From NCBI GenBank assembly GCA_022793065.1, contig JAAWCE010000046.1, positions 62,001 to 126,000 of the forward strand: 64,000 bases of DNA. The letters run 5' to 3'. This DNA is from Lachnospiraceae bacterium (lineage in GTDB: Bacteria; Bacillota; Clostridia; Lachnospirales; Lachnospiraceae). Positions within the stretch are counted from its first letter, which is position 1, and every line of letters starts with the position of its first letter. The notes beneath the pieces were generated by a model, which saw nothing but the letters and a program-made list of their open reading frames with translations, ran no database searches and was not told where the DNA came from. This document shows, one piece after another, positions 53,087 through 61,671 of the stretch. The position numbers and the translations under genes are program-made.

Positions 53087-53458
53087 ATGAATTTTGCGGA
53101 ACGATTGACAATGCTGCGCAAGGCAAGGAAGATTCCACTGAAAGAAGTTGCCGGATATTTGCGCGTTTCTGTGTCTACCATGTCCAACTATGAATCAGGT
53201 CTACATCAGCCTGATTTTGGGATTTTGTGCAGGCTGGCTGATTATTATGGAGTGAGCACAGACTATTTGTTGGGAAGGACCTCTTGCGTAGGTTCTGACA
53301 GGGACATGGTCAGACAGCATCCATTGTTAAAACGCAGAGAAAAATTATTTTTTGAGACGGAGAATTTGACGGAAAACAACCTTCATACGGTGGAAAAATT
53401 GGTGCAAGTTATGAAGAAATATGAGATCTTTATGGAAAAAAACACTGATCTGCACTGA
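53087..53458 (+). CDS. XRE-family (HTH_3) transcription regulator
   Basis: A 123-residue DNA-binding protein. Residues ~5-62 are a Cro/CI-type helix-turn-helix: ERLTMLRKARKIPLKEVAGY, VSVSTMSNYESGLHQPDF, LADYYGVSTDYLLGR. The C-terminal half is a short helical, probably dimerising, part. It has its own promoter and an AAGGAGG ribosome site. It is monocistronic and converges on typA. Its target is unknown; standing just after the glycan locus, it might control that locus, but nothing in the sequence proves this. Confidence 0.9.
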   Translation: MNFAERLTMLRKARKIPLKEVAGYLRVSVSTMSNYESGLHQPDFGILCRLADYYGVSTDYLLGRTSCVGSDRDMVRQHPLLKRREKLFFETENLTENNLHTVEKLVQVMKKYEIFMEKNTDLH

Positions 53459-53478
53459 AAATAATTGCAGTTTATGTG

Positions 53479-53540
53479 ATACTCTGTGAGAAGAGTGACG
53501 ACGCGACTGGAGATAGATAGTCACTCTTCTCACAGAGTAT
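53479..53540. other. Perfect 21-bp inverted repeat between convergent genes
   Basis: Bases 53479-53499 are the exact reverse complement of 53520-53540 (left arm begins ATACTCTGTGAG, loop of 20 bases). It sits between the 3' ends of the XRE gene and typA. There is no U-run on either side. A two-way transcription end or a palindromic repeat element are both possible. Confidence 0.75.
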
Positions 53541-53556
53541 GAAGGATAAAAAAGTG

Positions 53557-55392
53557 TTATTTATTTTTTGCAGCAGCACGTTTTCTTAAAGTGGGATCCA
53601 GTATTTTCTTGCGGATACGTAAATTGGACGGTGTGACTTCTAACAGTTCGTCCGTGTCAATGAAGTCCAAAGCCTGTTCCAGAGAGAGAACTTTGGGCGG
53701 TACAAGCCGAAGTGCTTCGTCGGCGCTGGAAGAACGGGTATTGGTAAGCTGCTTTTTCTTGCATACATTGACTTCAATATCTTCGCTTTTGCCTGTCTGT
53801 CCCACTACCATTCCCGCATATACTTTTTCGCCGGGACTGATGAAAAGAATTCCTCGTTCCTGGGCGTTAAATAGTCCATAAGTGATTGCTTCTCCCGCTT
53901 CAAAAGCAATCAGAGAACCTTGGTGTCTGTATTGAATATCTCCCTTATATGGAGCATAGCCGTCAAAAACGGTGTTCATAATACCGTTTCCTTTCGTATC
54001 TGTCAAAAACTCTCCACGGTATCCAATAAGCCCTCTGGCGGGGATTGAAAATTCCAGTCGAGTGTAGCTGCCGCCGGAGATCGTTCCTATATTTCGCAGT
54101 TCCCCTTTCCGCTGCCCTAATTTTTCGATGACGGAACCGGAGAATTCGTTGGGAACGTCAATATAAGCCAATTCCATAGGTTCGGTCTTTTTGCCGTCCT
54201 CGTCGGTATGATAGAGGACTTCTGCCTTGCTGACGGCAAATTCGTAGCCCTCACGTCTCATGTTTTCAATTAAGACTGACAAATGAAGTTCGCCTCGTCC
54301 GGAAACTTTGAAACATTCTGTAGTATCGGTTTCCTCCACACGCAGAGAGACATCCGTATTCAGTTCCCGGAAAAGCCTGTCCCGAATATGGCGGCTGGTG
54401 ACATATTTGCCCTCTTGTCCCGCCAATGGAGAATCGTTTACCATAAACTGCATTGCAATAGTGGGTTCGCTGATTTTCTGGAAAGGAATGGGGACAATTT
54501 GGTCCAAAGCACAGAGTGTATCGCCGATACGAATGTCCGCAATCCCGGAAATAGCTACAATGGAACCGATGCCGGCTTCCTTTACTTCCACTTTGTTCAG
54601 GCCGTCAAATTCATACAGCTTGCTGACTTTTACTTTGAGACGTTTGTCGGGCTCGTGATGATTGCAGATAATGACTTCCTGGTTTACTTTAATGGAACCG
54701 TTATCCACTTTCCCCACACCAATGCGGCCTACATATTCATTATAATCAATGGTACTAATGAGAACTTGTGTGCCGGCTTCTGGGTCGCCTTCCGGTGCGG
54801 GTATATAATTTAAAATGGTTTCAAACAGAGGCTCCATGCTGGCACCGGGCTGTGAAGGATCCATGGAGGCAACGCCTGTCTTAGCGGAAGCATAGACAAA
54901 TGGGCAATCTAACTGTGAATCATCGGCGTCCAGTTCCAGGAATAATTCCAATACTTCGTCCACTACTTCATCCGGCCGCGCCTCCGGACGGTCGATTTTG
55001 TTGATACATACAATCACAGGCAGCTTTAATTCCAAAGCTTTTCTGAGTACGAATTTGGTCTGGGGCATAGCGCCTTCAAAAGCGTCCACCACTAAAATAA
55101 CACCGTTTACCATTTTCAGCACTCGTTCCACTTCACCTCCGAAGTCGGCGTGGCCTGGGGTATCTATAATATTAATTTTTGTACTTTTATATTTGACAGC
55201 AGTATTCTTAGACAAGATTGTGATGCCCCGTTCACGTTCAATATCGTTAGAATCCATGACACGTTCCGCCACGTCCTGACCTTCGCGGAATACACCGCTT
55301 TGCTTTAAAAGTTCATCCACCAATGTAGTTTTACCGTGGTCTACGTGGGCGATGATGGCAACATTTCTTACATCTTCTCTTTTTTGCTTCAT
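53557..55392 (-). CDS. typA: Translational GTPase TypA/BipA
   Basis: A 611-residue ribosome-binding GTPase that aids ribosome assembly and stress adaptation. All G motifs are present: [12 protein letters not shown] (G1), ERERGITI (G2), [11 protein letters not shown] (G3), NKIDRPEA (G4) and YASAKTG (G5). EF-G-like domains follow, and the BipA-specific C-terminal part has [16 protein letters not shown] and YAGMVVGQ. Length is normal for the family. AAAGG lies about ten bases before the ATG (55392). It is one of only two - strand genes in the window and seems to be transcribed alone. Confidence 0.97.
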   Translation of the reverse strand: MKQKREDVRNVAIIAHVDHGKTTLVDELLKQSGVFREGQDVAERVMDSNDIERERGITILSKNTAVKYKSTKINIIDTPGHADFGGEVERVLKMVNGVILVVDAFEGAMPQTKFVLRKALELKLPVIVCINKIDRPEARPDEVVDEVLELFLELDADDSQLDCPFVYASAKTGVASMDPSQPGASMEPLFETILNYIPAPEGDPEAGTQVLISTIDYNEYVGRIGVGKVDNGSIKVNQEVIICNHHEPDKRLKVKVSKLYEFDGLNKVEVKEAGIGSIVAISGIADIRIGDTLCALDQIVPIPFQKISEPTIAMQFMVNDSPLAGQEGKYVTSRHIRDRLFRELNTDVSLRVEETDTTECFKVSGRGELHLSVLIENMRREGYEFAVSKAEVLYHTDEDGKKTEPMELAYIDVPNEFSGSVIEKLGQRKGELRNIGTISGGSYTRLEFSIPARGLIGYRGEFLTDTKGNGIMNTVFDGYAPYKGDIQYRHQGSLIAFEAGEAITYGLFNAQERGILFISPGEKVYAGMVVGQTGKSEDIEVNVCKKKQLTNTRSSSADEALRLVPPKVLSLEQALDFIDTDELLEVTPSNLRIRKKILDPTLRKRAAAKNK

Positions 55393-55502
55393 AGGAAATA
55401 TACCTTTCTATTTATAAAAATATTGGTTTGAAAATTTTACGCTGCAATTTGGACAAAAATTTCTGTGCCAAATGTGTGTAAATATAAATGGTAATTTAAT
55501 GA

Positions 55503-55531
55503 AAATAAGACGCAAAAGGGTATATTGTCAA
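55503..55531 (-). promoter_or_regulatory. Possible typA promoter
   Basis: On the - strand TTGACA (55531-55526) is followed, after 17 bases, by TTATTT (55508-55503). The -35 is perfect and the -10 weak. The leader to the typA ATG would be about 105 bases. Confidence 0.4.
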
Positions 55532-55614
55532 TAATTGATTCTATAGGTGCAAAAGCGCACAAATTTACAGTAAAATAACCATTTTTCAAAGTTTTGATTT
55601 CTTTTATGCTAAAA

Positions 55615-55642
55615 GTGATTTGGCAAAGGTGATTTGGCAAAG
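55615..55642. repeat. 14-bp tandem duplication
   Basis: GTGATTTGGCAAAG occurs twice head to tail (55615-55628 and 55629-55642). GTGG, the start of a third unit, follows. It lies in the typA upstream region and has no obvious function. Confidence 0.85.
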
Positions 55643-56007
55643 GTGGACTGCAAAAATTGGGACACCAACCAGGTCAAAATTGTTATCGACAGATATATAC
55701 TATTATTTTGCCAAATTTCAAACTGTTATAGTATAGCACCATTTCCCCATGGACGCAAGACTTATGGAGCGGAAGAGATTAAATTTTGCTAATCCGCAAA
55801 TGTTAATTGGTGAAAAACAACTCACTATTTTGAAAAATTTGACGAACTCCGCGGTGAGAAATAGTACTAAAACAGCGCTATCTATTGTATAAATAGTAAT
55901 ATCCAGCCGAATGGATTTTAGCTATAAGTTTGTATTAAATTTGTATAGTTTTTATCCTGACGGAGGTGTTACCGGAAAAAGTCTTAAATCAAGAAGGGAG
56001 AACGAAA

Positions 56008-56649
56008 ATGACAGATAAGGTAATTGAAAACAACCAGGTAACGGTTATGGGAGAGATCGTCAGCGGTTTCAGCTATAGCCATGAGATTTTTGGAGAAGGC
56101 TTCTACATGATGAATGTGCGATGCAAACGTCTCAGTGAAAGTTATGACATCATTCCCATTATGGTATCGGAAAGATTAATGGATGTGAAGGCAGATTACA
56201 CGGGAGAATTGATATGTGTAAATGGTCAGTTTCGTTCTTATAATCGTCATGAAGAACGTAAGAACAGACTGGTACTCTCCGTATTTGCCAGGGAAATCAG
56301 TTTTGCGGACGAGTTGGAGGAAAGTTCCAAAACGAACCAGATTTTTTTGGACGGGTATATCTGCAAAGAACCGATTTATAGGAAGACTCCTTTGGGACGA
56401 GAAATCGCAGATTTGTTGCTTGCCGTGAACCGGCCTTATGGAAAATCTGATTACATACCTTGTATCTGTTGGGGGAGAAACGCCCGCTATGCAAATAATT
56501 TTAAGGTTGGCGAACGTTGTGCGGTATGGGGAAGAATACAGAGTAGGGAATATATGAAAAAGCTGGATGAAGAAAATGTGGAGAGAAGGGTGGCGTTTGA
56601 AGTTTCTGTCAGCAAATTGGAACTGATAGAGGACAGTGAAGAAGAATAA
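56008..56649 (+). CDS. Single-stranded DNA-binding (SSB-like) protein with two OB folds
   Basis: A 213-residue protein. The C-terminal half is an SSB-type OB fold: NQIFLDGYICKEPIYRKTPLG near 115, IADLLLAVNRP, YIPCICWGRNARYANNFKVG and CAVWGRIQSREY. The N-terminal half (QVTVMGEIVSGFSYSHEIFG, ELICVNGQFRSYN) has the same strand pattern, so two OB folds in tandem are likely. The tail is acidic (LIEDSEEE) but without the usual SSB tip (DDDIPF). It may work as an accessory SSB. The ATG at 56008 has AAGGGAG upstream; a GTG at 55966 in frame has none. Confidence 0.72.
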   Translation: MTDKVIENNQVTVMGEIVSGFSYSHEIFGEGFYMMNVRCKRLSESYDIIPIMVSERLMDVKADYTGELICVNGQFRSYNRHEERKNRLVLSVFAREISFADELEESSKTNQIFLDGYICKEPIYRKTPLGREIADLLLAVNRPYGKSDYIPCICWGRNARYANNFKVGERCAVWGRIQSREYMKKLDEENVERRVAFEVSVSKLELIEDSEEE

Positions 56650-56826
56650 GAAGATTTAGGTCATACATTTTCTGCGCATTTGTATCATTGGGCTGTTTCA
56701 GTAGCAGAAAACAGTACATGTAAATATTGGATTTTGCCAAATGGTTGTGATAAGGTTTGCCAAATACTGAAAAGTGTGGTATTCTTATAGCAATTATATT
56801 CCGTTGTGGATGAAATGAGGTGCGGT

Positions 56827-57318
56827 ATGGCAAAAGGTTTGGTATATATATATGCCGGAGACGGACGTGGAAAATCACCGGCAGCCCTGGGCAGGGCTAT
56901 GCAGGCTGCGGTGGAAGGTAAAAATGTGGTTATTATACAATTCCTGAAGGGAAAAGGTCTGGGAGATTCGGATTTCTTGCGCAGGATGGAACCGGAGATA
57001 AAAATGTTTCGATTTGAAAAATCCGATGGAATATATGAAACACTTTCGGTAGAGAAAAAACAGGAAGAGATTATCAATATAAAGAATGGAATGAATTTTG
57101 CTAAAAAAGTTCTTGCCACAGGGGAATGTGATTTGCTGATATTGGATGAAGTGCTTGGACTGATAGAAAAAGAAATTATTTCGGAAGACGAGCTGAGAGC
57201 TACGTTGGAATGTCGTGAGGACACCAGTATCATTTTGACAGGTATCAAACTAAGTGAAGATATCTGTGGACTAGCAGATGAGGTTTCCAAAATTGAAACG
57301 GTAAAATTTAGGAACTGA
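56827..57318 (+). CDS. CobO/BtuR-like P-loop protein (corrinoid adenosyltransferase family)
   Basis: A 163-residue P-loop protein. It shows the CobO/BtuR pattern: VYIYAGDGRGKSPAALGRAM as Walker A, VVIIQFLKGKG, DLLILDEVLGLIEKEII as the Walker B region, and IILTGIKLSEDICGLADEVSKI at the end. The family transfers adenosyl from ATP to cobalamin. The Walker A here is GDGRGKS rather than the usual GxGKGKT, and the protein is slightly short, so a different nucleotide-dependent role is possible. No cobalamin genes are nearby. GAGGTG precedes the ATG at 56827; the 177 bases before it hold nothing that I recognise. Confidence 0.7.
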   Translation: MAKGLVYIYAGDGRGKSPAALGRAMQAAVEGKNVVIIQFLKGKGLGDSDFLRRMEPEIKMFRFEKSDGIYETLSVEKKQEEIINIKNGMNFAKKVLATGECDLLILDEVLGLIEKEIISEDELRATLECREDTSIILTGIKLSEDICGLADEVSKIETVKFRN

Positions 57319-57342
57319 AATAGTAAAAATGAAGGTTTGGGA

Positions 57343-57371
57343 TTGACAGTATAAATATATAATGTTACGAT
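57343..57371 (+). promoter_or_regulatory. Promoter of the dapA riboswitch transcript
   Basis: TTGACA (57343-57348) and TACGAT (57366-57371) are 17 bases apart, and TGT before the -10 gives an extended element. The predicted transcript start near 57378 is about 55 bases before the aptamer. Confidence 0.72.
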
Positions 57372-57433
57372 ATAAAAAGTGAATTGTTATTGATTCCGCT
57401 TGATGCAGTGGCATCAGGTTACTAATTTCATAT

Positions 57434-57608
57434 GGAAAAGATAGAGGTTGCGTTTTTCAGGAGTATTTTTTTTGATGCAGCAGGTGCAAGTGAGAAAAGA
57501 AGAAAGGGGAATACGCCGAAAGGTTTGGTTGTCTGCAGATCAAATCTTGGGCATACGGTGAAAAACCGTGTGACTGTCATTCGTGGATCGAATGGGGTGC
57601 TATCAGAA
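57434..57608 (+). ncRNA. Lysine riboswitch (L-box)
   Basis: The conserved blocks of the lysine aptamer are present in order: AAAGATAGAGGTTGC (57437-57451), AGTA, AAAGGGGAATACGCCGAAAG, then TCTTGGGCATACGG, ACCGTGTGACTGTCAT and GGGGTGCTATCAG at the end. It stands directly upstream of dapA with a terminator after it. When lysine is plentiful the bound aptamer lets the terminator form and shuts off dapA and, by read-through, dapB and fbp. A 62-codon open frame through this element is not a gene. Confidence 0.92.
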
Positions 57609-57629
57609 TGTATCCTGTAGGGATTCTTT

Positions 57630-57659
57630 CGCCGGCACTTTGTGTCGGCGATATTTTTA
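57630..57659 (+). terminator. Riboswitch-controlled intrinsic terminator
   Basis: CGCCGGCAC (57630-57638) pairs with GTGTCGGCG (57642-57650), one G-U pair, three-base loop, followed by ATATTTTT. This is the expression platform of the lysine riboswitch. Confidence 0.88.
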
Positions 57660-57751
57660 GGCGGATATTTTAAGTGGATATGTTGATTTTAGGCAAATGG
57701 CGCATAAGAGTATTATAGGATCAGTGGTCCTGTAGTGAAGAGACCGGAACA

Positions 57752-57771
57752 AGTTCCCGCTTGCGGGAACT
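57752..57771 (+). promoter_or_regulatory. Hairpin next to the dapA ribosome binding site
   Basis: AGTTCCCGC (57752-57760) and GCGGGAACT (57763-57771) form a perfect stem closed by a CTTG-type loop. The AGGAGG of dapA follows six bases later. It may stabilise the read-through transcript or influence initiation. Confidence 0.6.
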
Positions 57772-57790
57772 GGAATAGGAGGAAAAAGTT

Positions 57791-58678
57791 ATGGCAATTT
57801 TTAAAGGTGCGGGTGTGGCTATTGTCACACCAATGTATGATAATGGGGAAGTAAATTATGAACAATTTACAAAGTTGTTGGAGTTCCAGATTGCAAATGG
57901 GACCGATGCCATTATTGTATGCGGTACTACTGGTGAGGCGTCAACATTGACCCATGAAGAGCATCTGGAGGTGATTAGGTACTGTGTAAAGGTGGTGGCT
58001 GGGAGAGTTCCTGTGGTTGCAGGTACCGGGTCAAACTGTACTAAGACAGCTATTTATCTGTCTAAGGAAGCGGAAGCTGCTGGGGTGGACGGGTTACTGG
58101 TGGTAAGTCCTTACTATAATAAAGCGACCCAGAAAGGACTGTATGCACATTTTAAAGCCATTGCTGATTCTGTAAAAATACCAATTATACTTTACAATAT
58201 ACCCGGAAGAACAGGATGTAATATCTTGCCGGAGACGATTGTGAAACTTTGTAAAGAAGTGGAAAATATTGTAGGAGTGAAGGAAGCTACGGGAAATCTC
58301 AGTCAGGTAGCACGTTTGGCGGCGCTTGCGGACGGTGCGGTGGATATTTATTCAGGTGAAGATGGCTTGATTGTTCCAATTATGTCCCTGGGAGGACTGG
58401 GCGTTATCTCAGTACTATCCAATATTGCGCCGGCTCAAACCCATGAAATTTGCCAAAAATATCTGGACGGAGATGTGAAAGGCAGTTGTAAAATGCAATT
58501 GGAGGCATTAGAGTTGATAGAAGCGCTGTTCTGTGAAGTCAATCCCATTCCTGTTAAAAAAGCGTTGAATCTGATGGGAATGAATGGAGGGACGCTTAGG
58601 ATGCCTTTGAGCGAGATGGAACCTGGGAATGTGGAACGGCTGGAAAAAGCAATGAGAGATTATGGGCTGATAAAATGA
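57791..58678 (+). CDS. dapA: 4-hydroxy-tetrahydrodipicolinate synthase
   Basis: A 295-residue TIM-barrel aldolase that condenses pyruvate with aspartate semialdehyde, the first committed step to lysine and diaminopimelate. Visible: VCGTTGEASTLTHEEH near 45, the catalytic Tyr in SPYYNKATQKGLYAHF near 133, LYNIPGRTGCNI, and the Schiff-base Lys in VGVKEATGNLSQ near 162. Length is normal. It is controlled by the lysine riboswitch upstream and heads the dapA-dapB-fbp group. AGGAGG precedes the ATG. Confidence 0.97.
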   Translation: MAIFKGAGVAIVTPMYDNGEVNYEQFTKLLEFQIANGTDAIIVCGTTGEASTLTHEEHLEVIRYCVKVVAGRVPVVAGTGSNCTKTAIYLSKEAEAAGVDGLLVVSPYYNKATQKGLYAHFKAIADSVKIPIILYNIPGRTGCNILPETIVKLCKEVENIVGVKEATGNLSQVARLAALADGAVDIYSGEDGLIVPIMSLGGLGVISVLSNIAPAQTHEICQKYLDGDVKGSCKMQLEALELIEALFCEVNPIPVKKALNLMGMNGGTLRMPLSEMEPGNVERLEKAMRDYGLIK

Positions 58679-58785
58679 TTGTAAAATAACAAGTATCATT
58701 GCAGGGGCAGATGGAGCAACATGTGCGGATGTGTGTAATGAATGAAGTGCATGAGAAAATAAGGAATAGTCTGGGAGGGAAGCAT

Positions 58786-59562
58786 ATGATCAGGATACTG
58801 ATGCATGGGTGTAACGGGAAAATGGGGCAGGTTATCAGCGGGTTGGTGGCCGCCGATCAGGAAACGGAGTTGGTGGCAGGGGTGGATATGTTTGATGACG
58901 GGCATAACCCCTATCCGGTATTTCAAAATATCAAAGATTGCAATGTGGAAGCGGATTGTGTGATTGATTTCTCCACAGCCGCGGCTGTAGATGGGCTGTT
59001 GGACTACTGTGTGGAAAAGAAATTGCCCTGTGTACTGTGTACTACCGGATTGAGTGAAGAGCTGCTTAGTAAGGTGGAAGAGGCTGCGAAGCGTATTGCA
59101 GTGTTAAAATCTGCTAATATGTCTCTGGGGATAAATCTGCTTTTGAAGCTTTTGAAGGATGCGGCTGCTGTTTTGGCTCCGGCAGGTTATGACATGGAAA
59201 TCGTGGAGAAGCATCATAATCAAAAACTGGATGCGCCCAGCGGAACGGCGTTAGCGCTGGCGGATGCAATAAATGAGCAGTTGAATCATGAGTATGGCTA
59301 TGTTTATGACAGGAGTGTGCGGAGAGAGAAAAGACCTGAGAAAGAAATTGGCATCAGTGCGGTTCGGGGAGGTACGATTGTGGGCGAGCATGATGTAATA
59401 TTTGCAGGTGTGGATGAGGTTATCACTTTTTCGCATACAGCATATTCCAGGGCTGTTTTTGGAAAGGGGGCAGTTCAAGGGGCAAAATTTCTTGCGGGAA
59501 AACCGGCGGGAAAATATGATATGAGTCATGTGATTGGAGCGTCGCAAAGGGGGCAGGTATGA
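58786..59562 (+). CDS. dapB: 4-hydroxy-tetrahydrodipicolinate reductase
   Basis: A 258-residue NAD(P)H-dependent reductase, the step after DapA. Visible: the Rossmann start IRILMHGCNGKMGQVI, CVLCTTGLSEE, the catalytic EIVEKHHNQKLDAPSGTAL near 150, and SAVRGGTIVGEHDVIF. The ATG at 58786 has GGGAGGG upstream and gives normal length; the frame is open further to a TTG without support. It follows dapA by 107 bases and overlaps fbp by four bases (ATGA). Confidence 0.96.
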   Translation: MIRILMHGCNGKMGQVISGLVAADQETELVAGVDMFDDGHNPYPVFQNIKDCNVEADCVIDFSTAAAVDGLLDYCVEKKLPCVLCTTGLSEELLSKVEEAAKRIAVLKSANMSLGINLLLKLLKDAAAVLAPAGYDMEIVEKHHNQKLDAPSGTALALADAINEQLNHEYGYVYDRSVRREKRPEKEIGISAVRGGTIVGEHDVIFAGVDEVITFSHTAYSRAVFGKGAVQGAKFLAGKPAGKYDMSHVIGASQRGQV

Positions 59563-61511
59563 AAGAGAGTGACAAAAGATACCTGAAAATATTGTCCAGA
59601 CAGTATAGGAATATAGCGGCGGCATCCACAGAAATTATCAATTTGCAGTCCATTATGAATCTGCCTAAGGGGACGGAACATTTTTTGACTGATATCCATG
59701 GAGAATATGAACAATTCAATCATGTCCTGAAAAACGGTTCAGGGGCGGTGCGTAAGAAAATTGATGAGGAATTTGGAAATACCATCAGTGACAGGGATAA
59801 GAGAAGTTTGGCCACGCTGATTTATTATCCGGAGGAAAAGTTGGAAATAGTCAGTCGGGAAGAAGAGAATCTTGAGGATTGGTATAAGATTTCGCTTCAC
59901 AGGCTGGTTCAGATGATCAAGCGGGTATCTTCCAAATATACCCGCTCTAAAGTGCGCAAAGCTTTGCCTCAGGACTTTGCGTATGTGATAGAAGAATTAA
60001 TTACGGAAAAAGAAGAAATTCAGGATAAAGAAGCCTACTATAATGAAATTCTTCACACCATTATAAGAATTGGGCGGGCACCTCAGTTTATCGTCGCGCT
60101 GAGTCAGCTTATTCAGCGTCTTGTAATAGATCATTTGCATGTGGTTGGAGATATCTATGACAGAGGGCCGGGACCGCATATTATTATGGACACCTTGTGC
60201 GCATACCATTCTGTGGATGTGCAATGGGGAAATCATGACGTGGTATGGATGGGGGCGGCCAGCGGCAGTATGGCATGTATTGCCAATGTGGTGCGTATGG
60301 CGGCTCGATATGGCAATCTGGCCACGCTGGAAGATGGATATGGCATCAATTTGCTTCCTTTGGCCACATTTGCCATGGAAACTTATAAACACTCCAATTG
60401 TGACGTGTTTGCCATACGGTGCAATAATGCAGATTATAATGCCAAGGATTTAAGTCTTGATACCAAAATGCACAAAGCGATGGCCATACTCCAGTTTAAA
60501 CTGGAAGGGCAACTGATTATGCGTCATCCGGAATTCCATATGGAAGATAGGATGCTGCTTGACAGGATTGATTTTGACAAAGGAACCATACATATTGGCG
60601 GGAAAGACTATGCTATGTTGGATATGGACTTCCCAACCATGAATCCGAAGAATCCCTTTGCTTTGACAGAAGAGGAAAAAGAGGTTATGGAGCGGCTCCG
60701 ACATGCGTTTATGAGCTGTGAAAAGCTGCAAAAACATGTACGTTTTCTTTTTGCCAAAGGCGGGCTGTATAAGATTTATAACGGCAATCTGCTATACCAC
60801 GGCTGTGTGCCCATGGAAGAAGACGGCAGCTTTACAAAAGTTGAGGTATGCGGCAGACAGTATTACGGCAAGGAATTATATGATATTCTGGAGTATTATG
60901 CCAGGAGAGGATATTATGCCAGAGATGGGGCGGAGCGTGAGGTAGGACGGGATATTATATGGTATATTTGGTCGGGACAGGGTTCTCCGGTTTTTGGCAA
61001 AGAAAAAATGGCTACTTTTGAAAGATATTTTATCGCTGAGAAAGAGACTCATCAAGAGAGGAAAAACAGTTACTATCAACTTCTGGAAAGCGAAGAGACG
61101 GTGGAGCGTATCTTGAAGGAGTTTGGTCTTGACAGTAAGGATGCCCATATTGTAAACGGACATGTTCCGGTGGAGCAGATCCATGGGGAATCTCCTATTA
61201 AATGCGGCGGCAGACTGTTGATTATTGATGGAGGATTTTCCAAAGCATACCAGAAAAAAACGGGAATTGCCGGTTATACGCTGGTATGTAATTCCAGGGG
61301 AATGAGACTGGTGGCCCACGAACCTTTTGAATCTGCCAGGGCGGCGATAGTGAAAGAAGCAGATTTATTTTCACATGATATTGAGGTGGAAACATTTCAG
61401 CGAAGAAAGCTTGTGGCAGATACGGATATAGGTGTGGAGATACGTGAACGCATTTATTACCTGGAAGAATTGCTGGAAGCATACGGAGAAGGCGCTTTTA
61501 TGGAAGAATAG
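59559..61511 (+). CDS. fbp: Fructose-1,6-bisphosphatase, class III
   Basis: A 650-residue gluconeogenic phosphatase of the Firmicutes type (B. subtilis Fbp is of similar length). Metallophosphoesterase motifs: FLTDIHGEYEQF near 45, VGDIYDRGPGPH near 195, WGNHDVVWMGAASG near 222, and HIVNGHVPVEQ with CGGRLLIIDGGFSKAYQKKTG near 555. It turns fructose-1,6-bisphosphate into fructose-6-phosphate. The ATGA overlap with dapB puts it in the lysine-regulated transcript, although its function is not in lysine synthesis; an internal promoter was not evident. Confidence 0.95.
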   Translation: MKESDKRYLKILSRQYRNIAAASTEIINLQSIMNLPKGTEHFLTDIHGEYEQFNHVLKNGSGAVRKKIDEEFGNTISDRDKRSLATLIYYPEEKLEIVSREEENLEDWYKISLHRLVQMIKRVSSKYTRSKVRKALPQDFAYVIEELITEKEEIQDKEAYYNEILHTIIRIGRAPQFIVALSQLIQRLVIDHLHVVGDIYDRGPGPHIIMDTLCAYHSVDVQWGNHDVVWMGAASGSMACIANVVRMAARYGNLATLEDGYGINLLPLATFAMETYKHSNCDVFAIRCNNADYNAKDLSLDTKMHKAMAILQFKLEGQLIMRHPEFHMEDRMLLDRIDFDKGTIHIGGKDYAMLDMDFPTMNPKNPFALTEEEKEVMERLRHAFMSCEKLQKHVRFLFAKGGLYKIYNGNLLYHGCVPMEEDGSFTKVEVCGRQYYGKELYDILEYYARRGYYARDGAEREVGRDIIWYIWSGQGSPVFGKEKMATFERYFIAEKETHQERKNSYYQLLESEETVERILKEFGLDSKDAHIVNGHVPVEQIHGESPIKCGGRLLIIDGGFSKAYQKKTGIAGYTLVCNSRGMRLVAHEPFESARAAIVKEADLFSHDIEVETFQRRKLVADTDIGVEIRERIYYLEELLEAYGEGAFMEE

Positions 61512-61523
61512 GAAATATATTAC

Positions 61524-61575
61524 CTTTCCCCGGTATTGCCAGGTAAGCGTAAACCTGGCAATGCTTCGGGGAGAG
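61524..61575. terminator. Long hairpin between convergent fbp and lipoprotein genes
   Basis: ATTGCCAGGT (61535-61544) pairs with ACCTGGCAAT (61553-61562). Outside a small bulge CTTTCCCCG (61524-61532) pairs with CGGGGAGAG (61567-61575) with one G-U pair. The site, 12 bases after fbp, fits a transcription end serving both strands, but no U-run follows. Confidence 0.6.
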
Positions 61576-61671
61576 CAAATCCGCCCTATCGCAGAAGCTG
61601 AAATACCATGTTGCAAAGGCTTCGGCAAATAGATGGCAGACTGCCGCATGAGGTCAAACGAGTTTAAATCT

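Larger units (their letters stand above)
55393..56007. other. 615-base divergent intergenic region between typA and the SSB-like gene
   Basis: AT-rich. It holds a -35/-10 pair for typA on the - strand (55503-55531), a 14-bp tandem duplication (55615-55642) and a possible + strand promoter TTGCCA-18-TATAGC (55708-55737) that lies 270 bases before the next gene. The stretch after it has small inverted repeats but matches no RNA family that I know. Confidence 0.55.
57319..57790 (+). other. Leader region of dapA
   Basis: This stretch of 472 bases without a protein gene holds, in order, a promoter (57343-57371), a lysine riboswitch aptamer (57434-57608), an intrinsic terminator (57630-57659) and a short hairpin just before the dapA ribosome site (57752-57771). 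Confidence 0.85.

Noticed and set aside
54283..54813. 176-codon open frame on the + strand inside typA
   Set aside because: It lies fully antisense to a highly conserved gene, has no ribosome binding site and no recognisable domain.
55750..55800. GGACGCAA string in the typA-SSB gap recalling a c-di-GMP riboswitch
   Set aside because: The other conserved blocks of the aptamer (for example CACGCACAGGGCAAACC-like) are absent.
57432..57620. 62-codon open frame upstream of dapA
   Set aside because: It runs through the conserved blocks of the lysine riboswitch and has no ribosome site.
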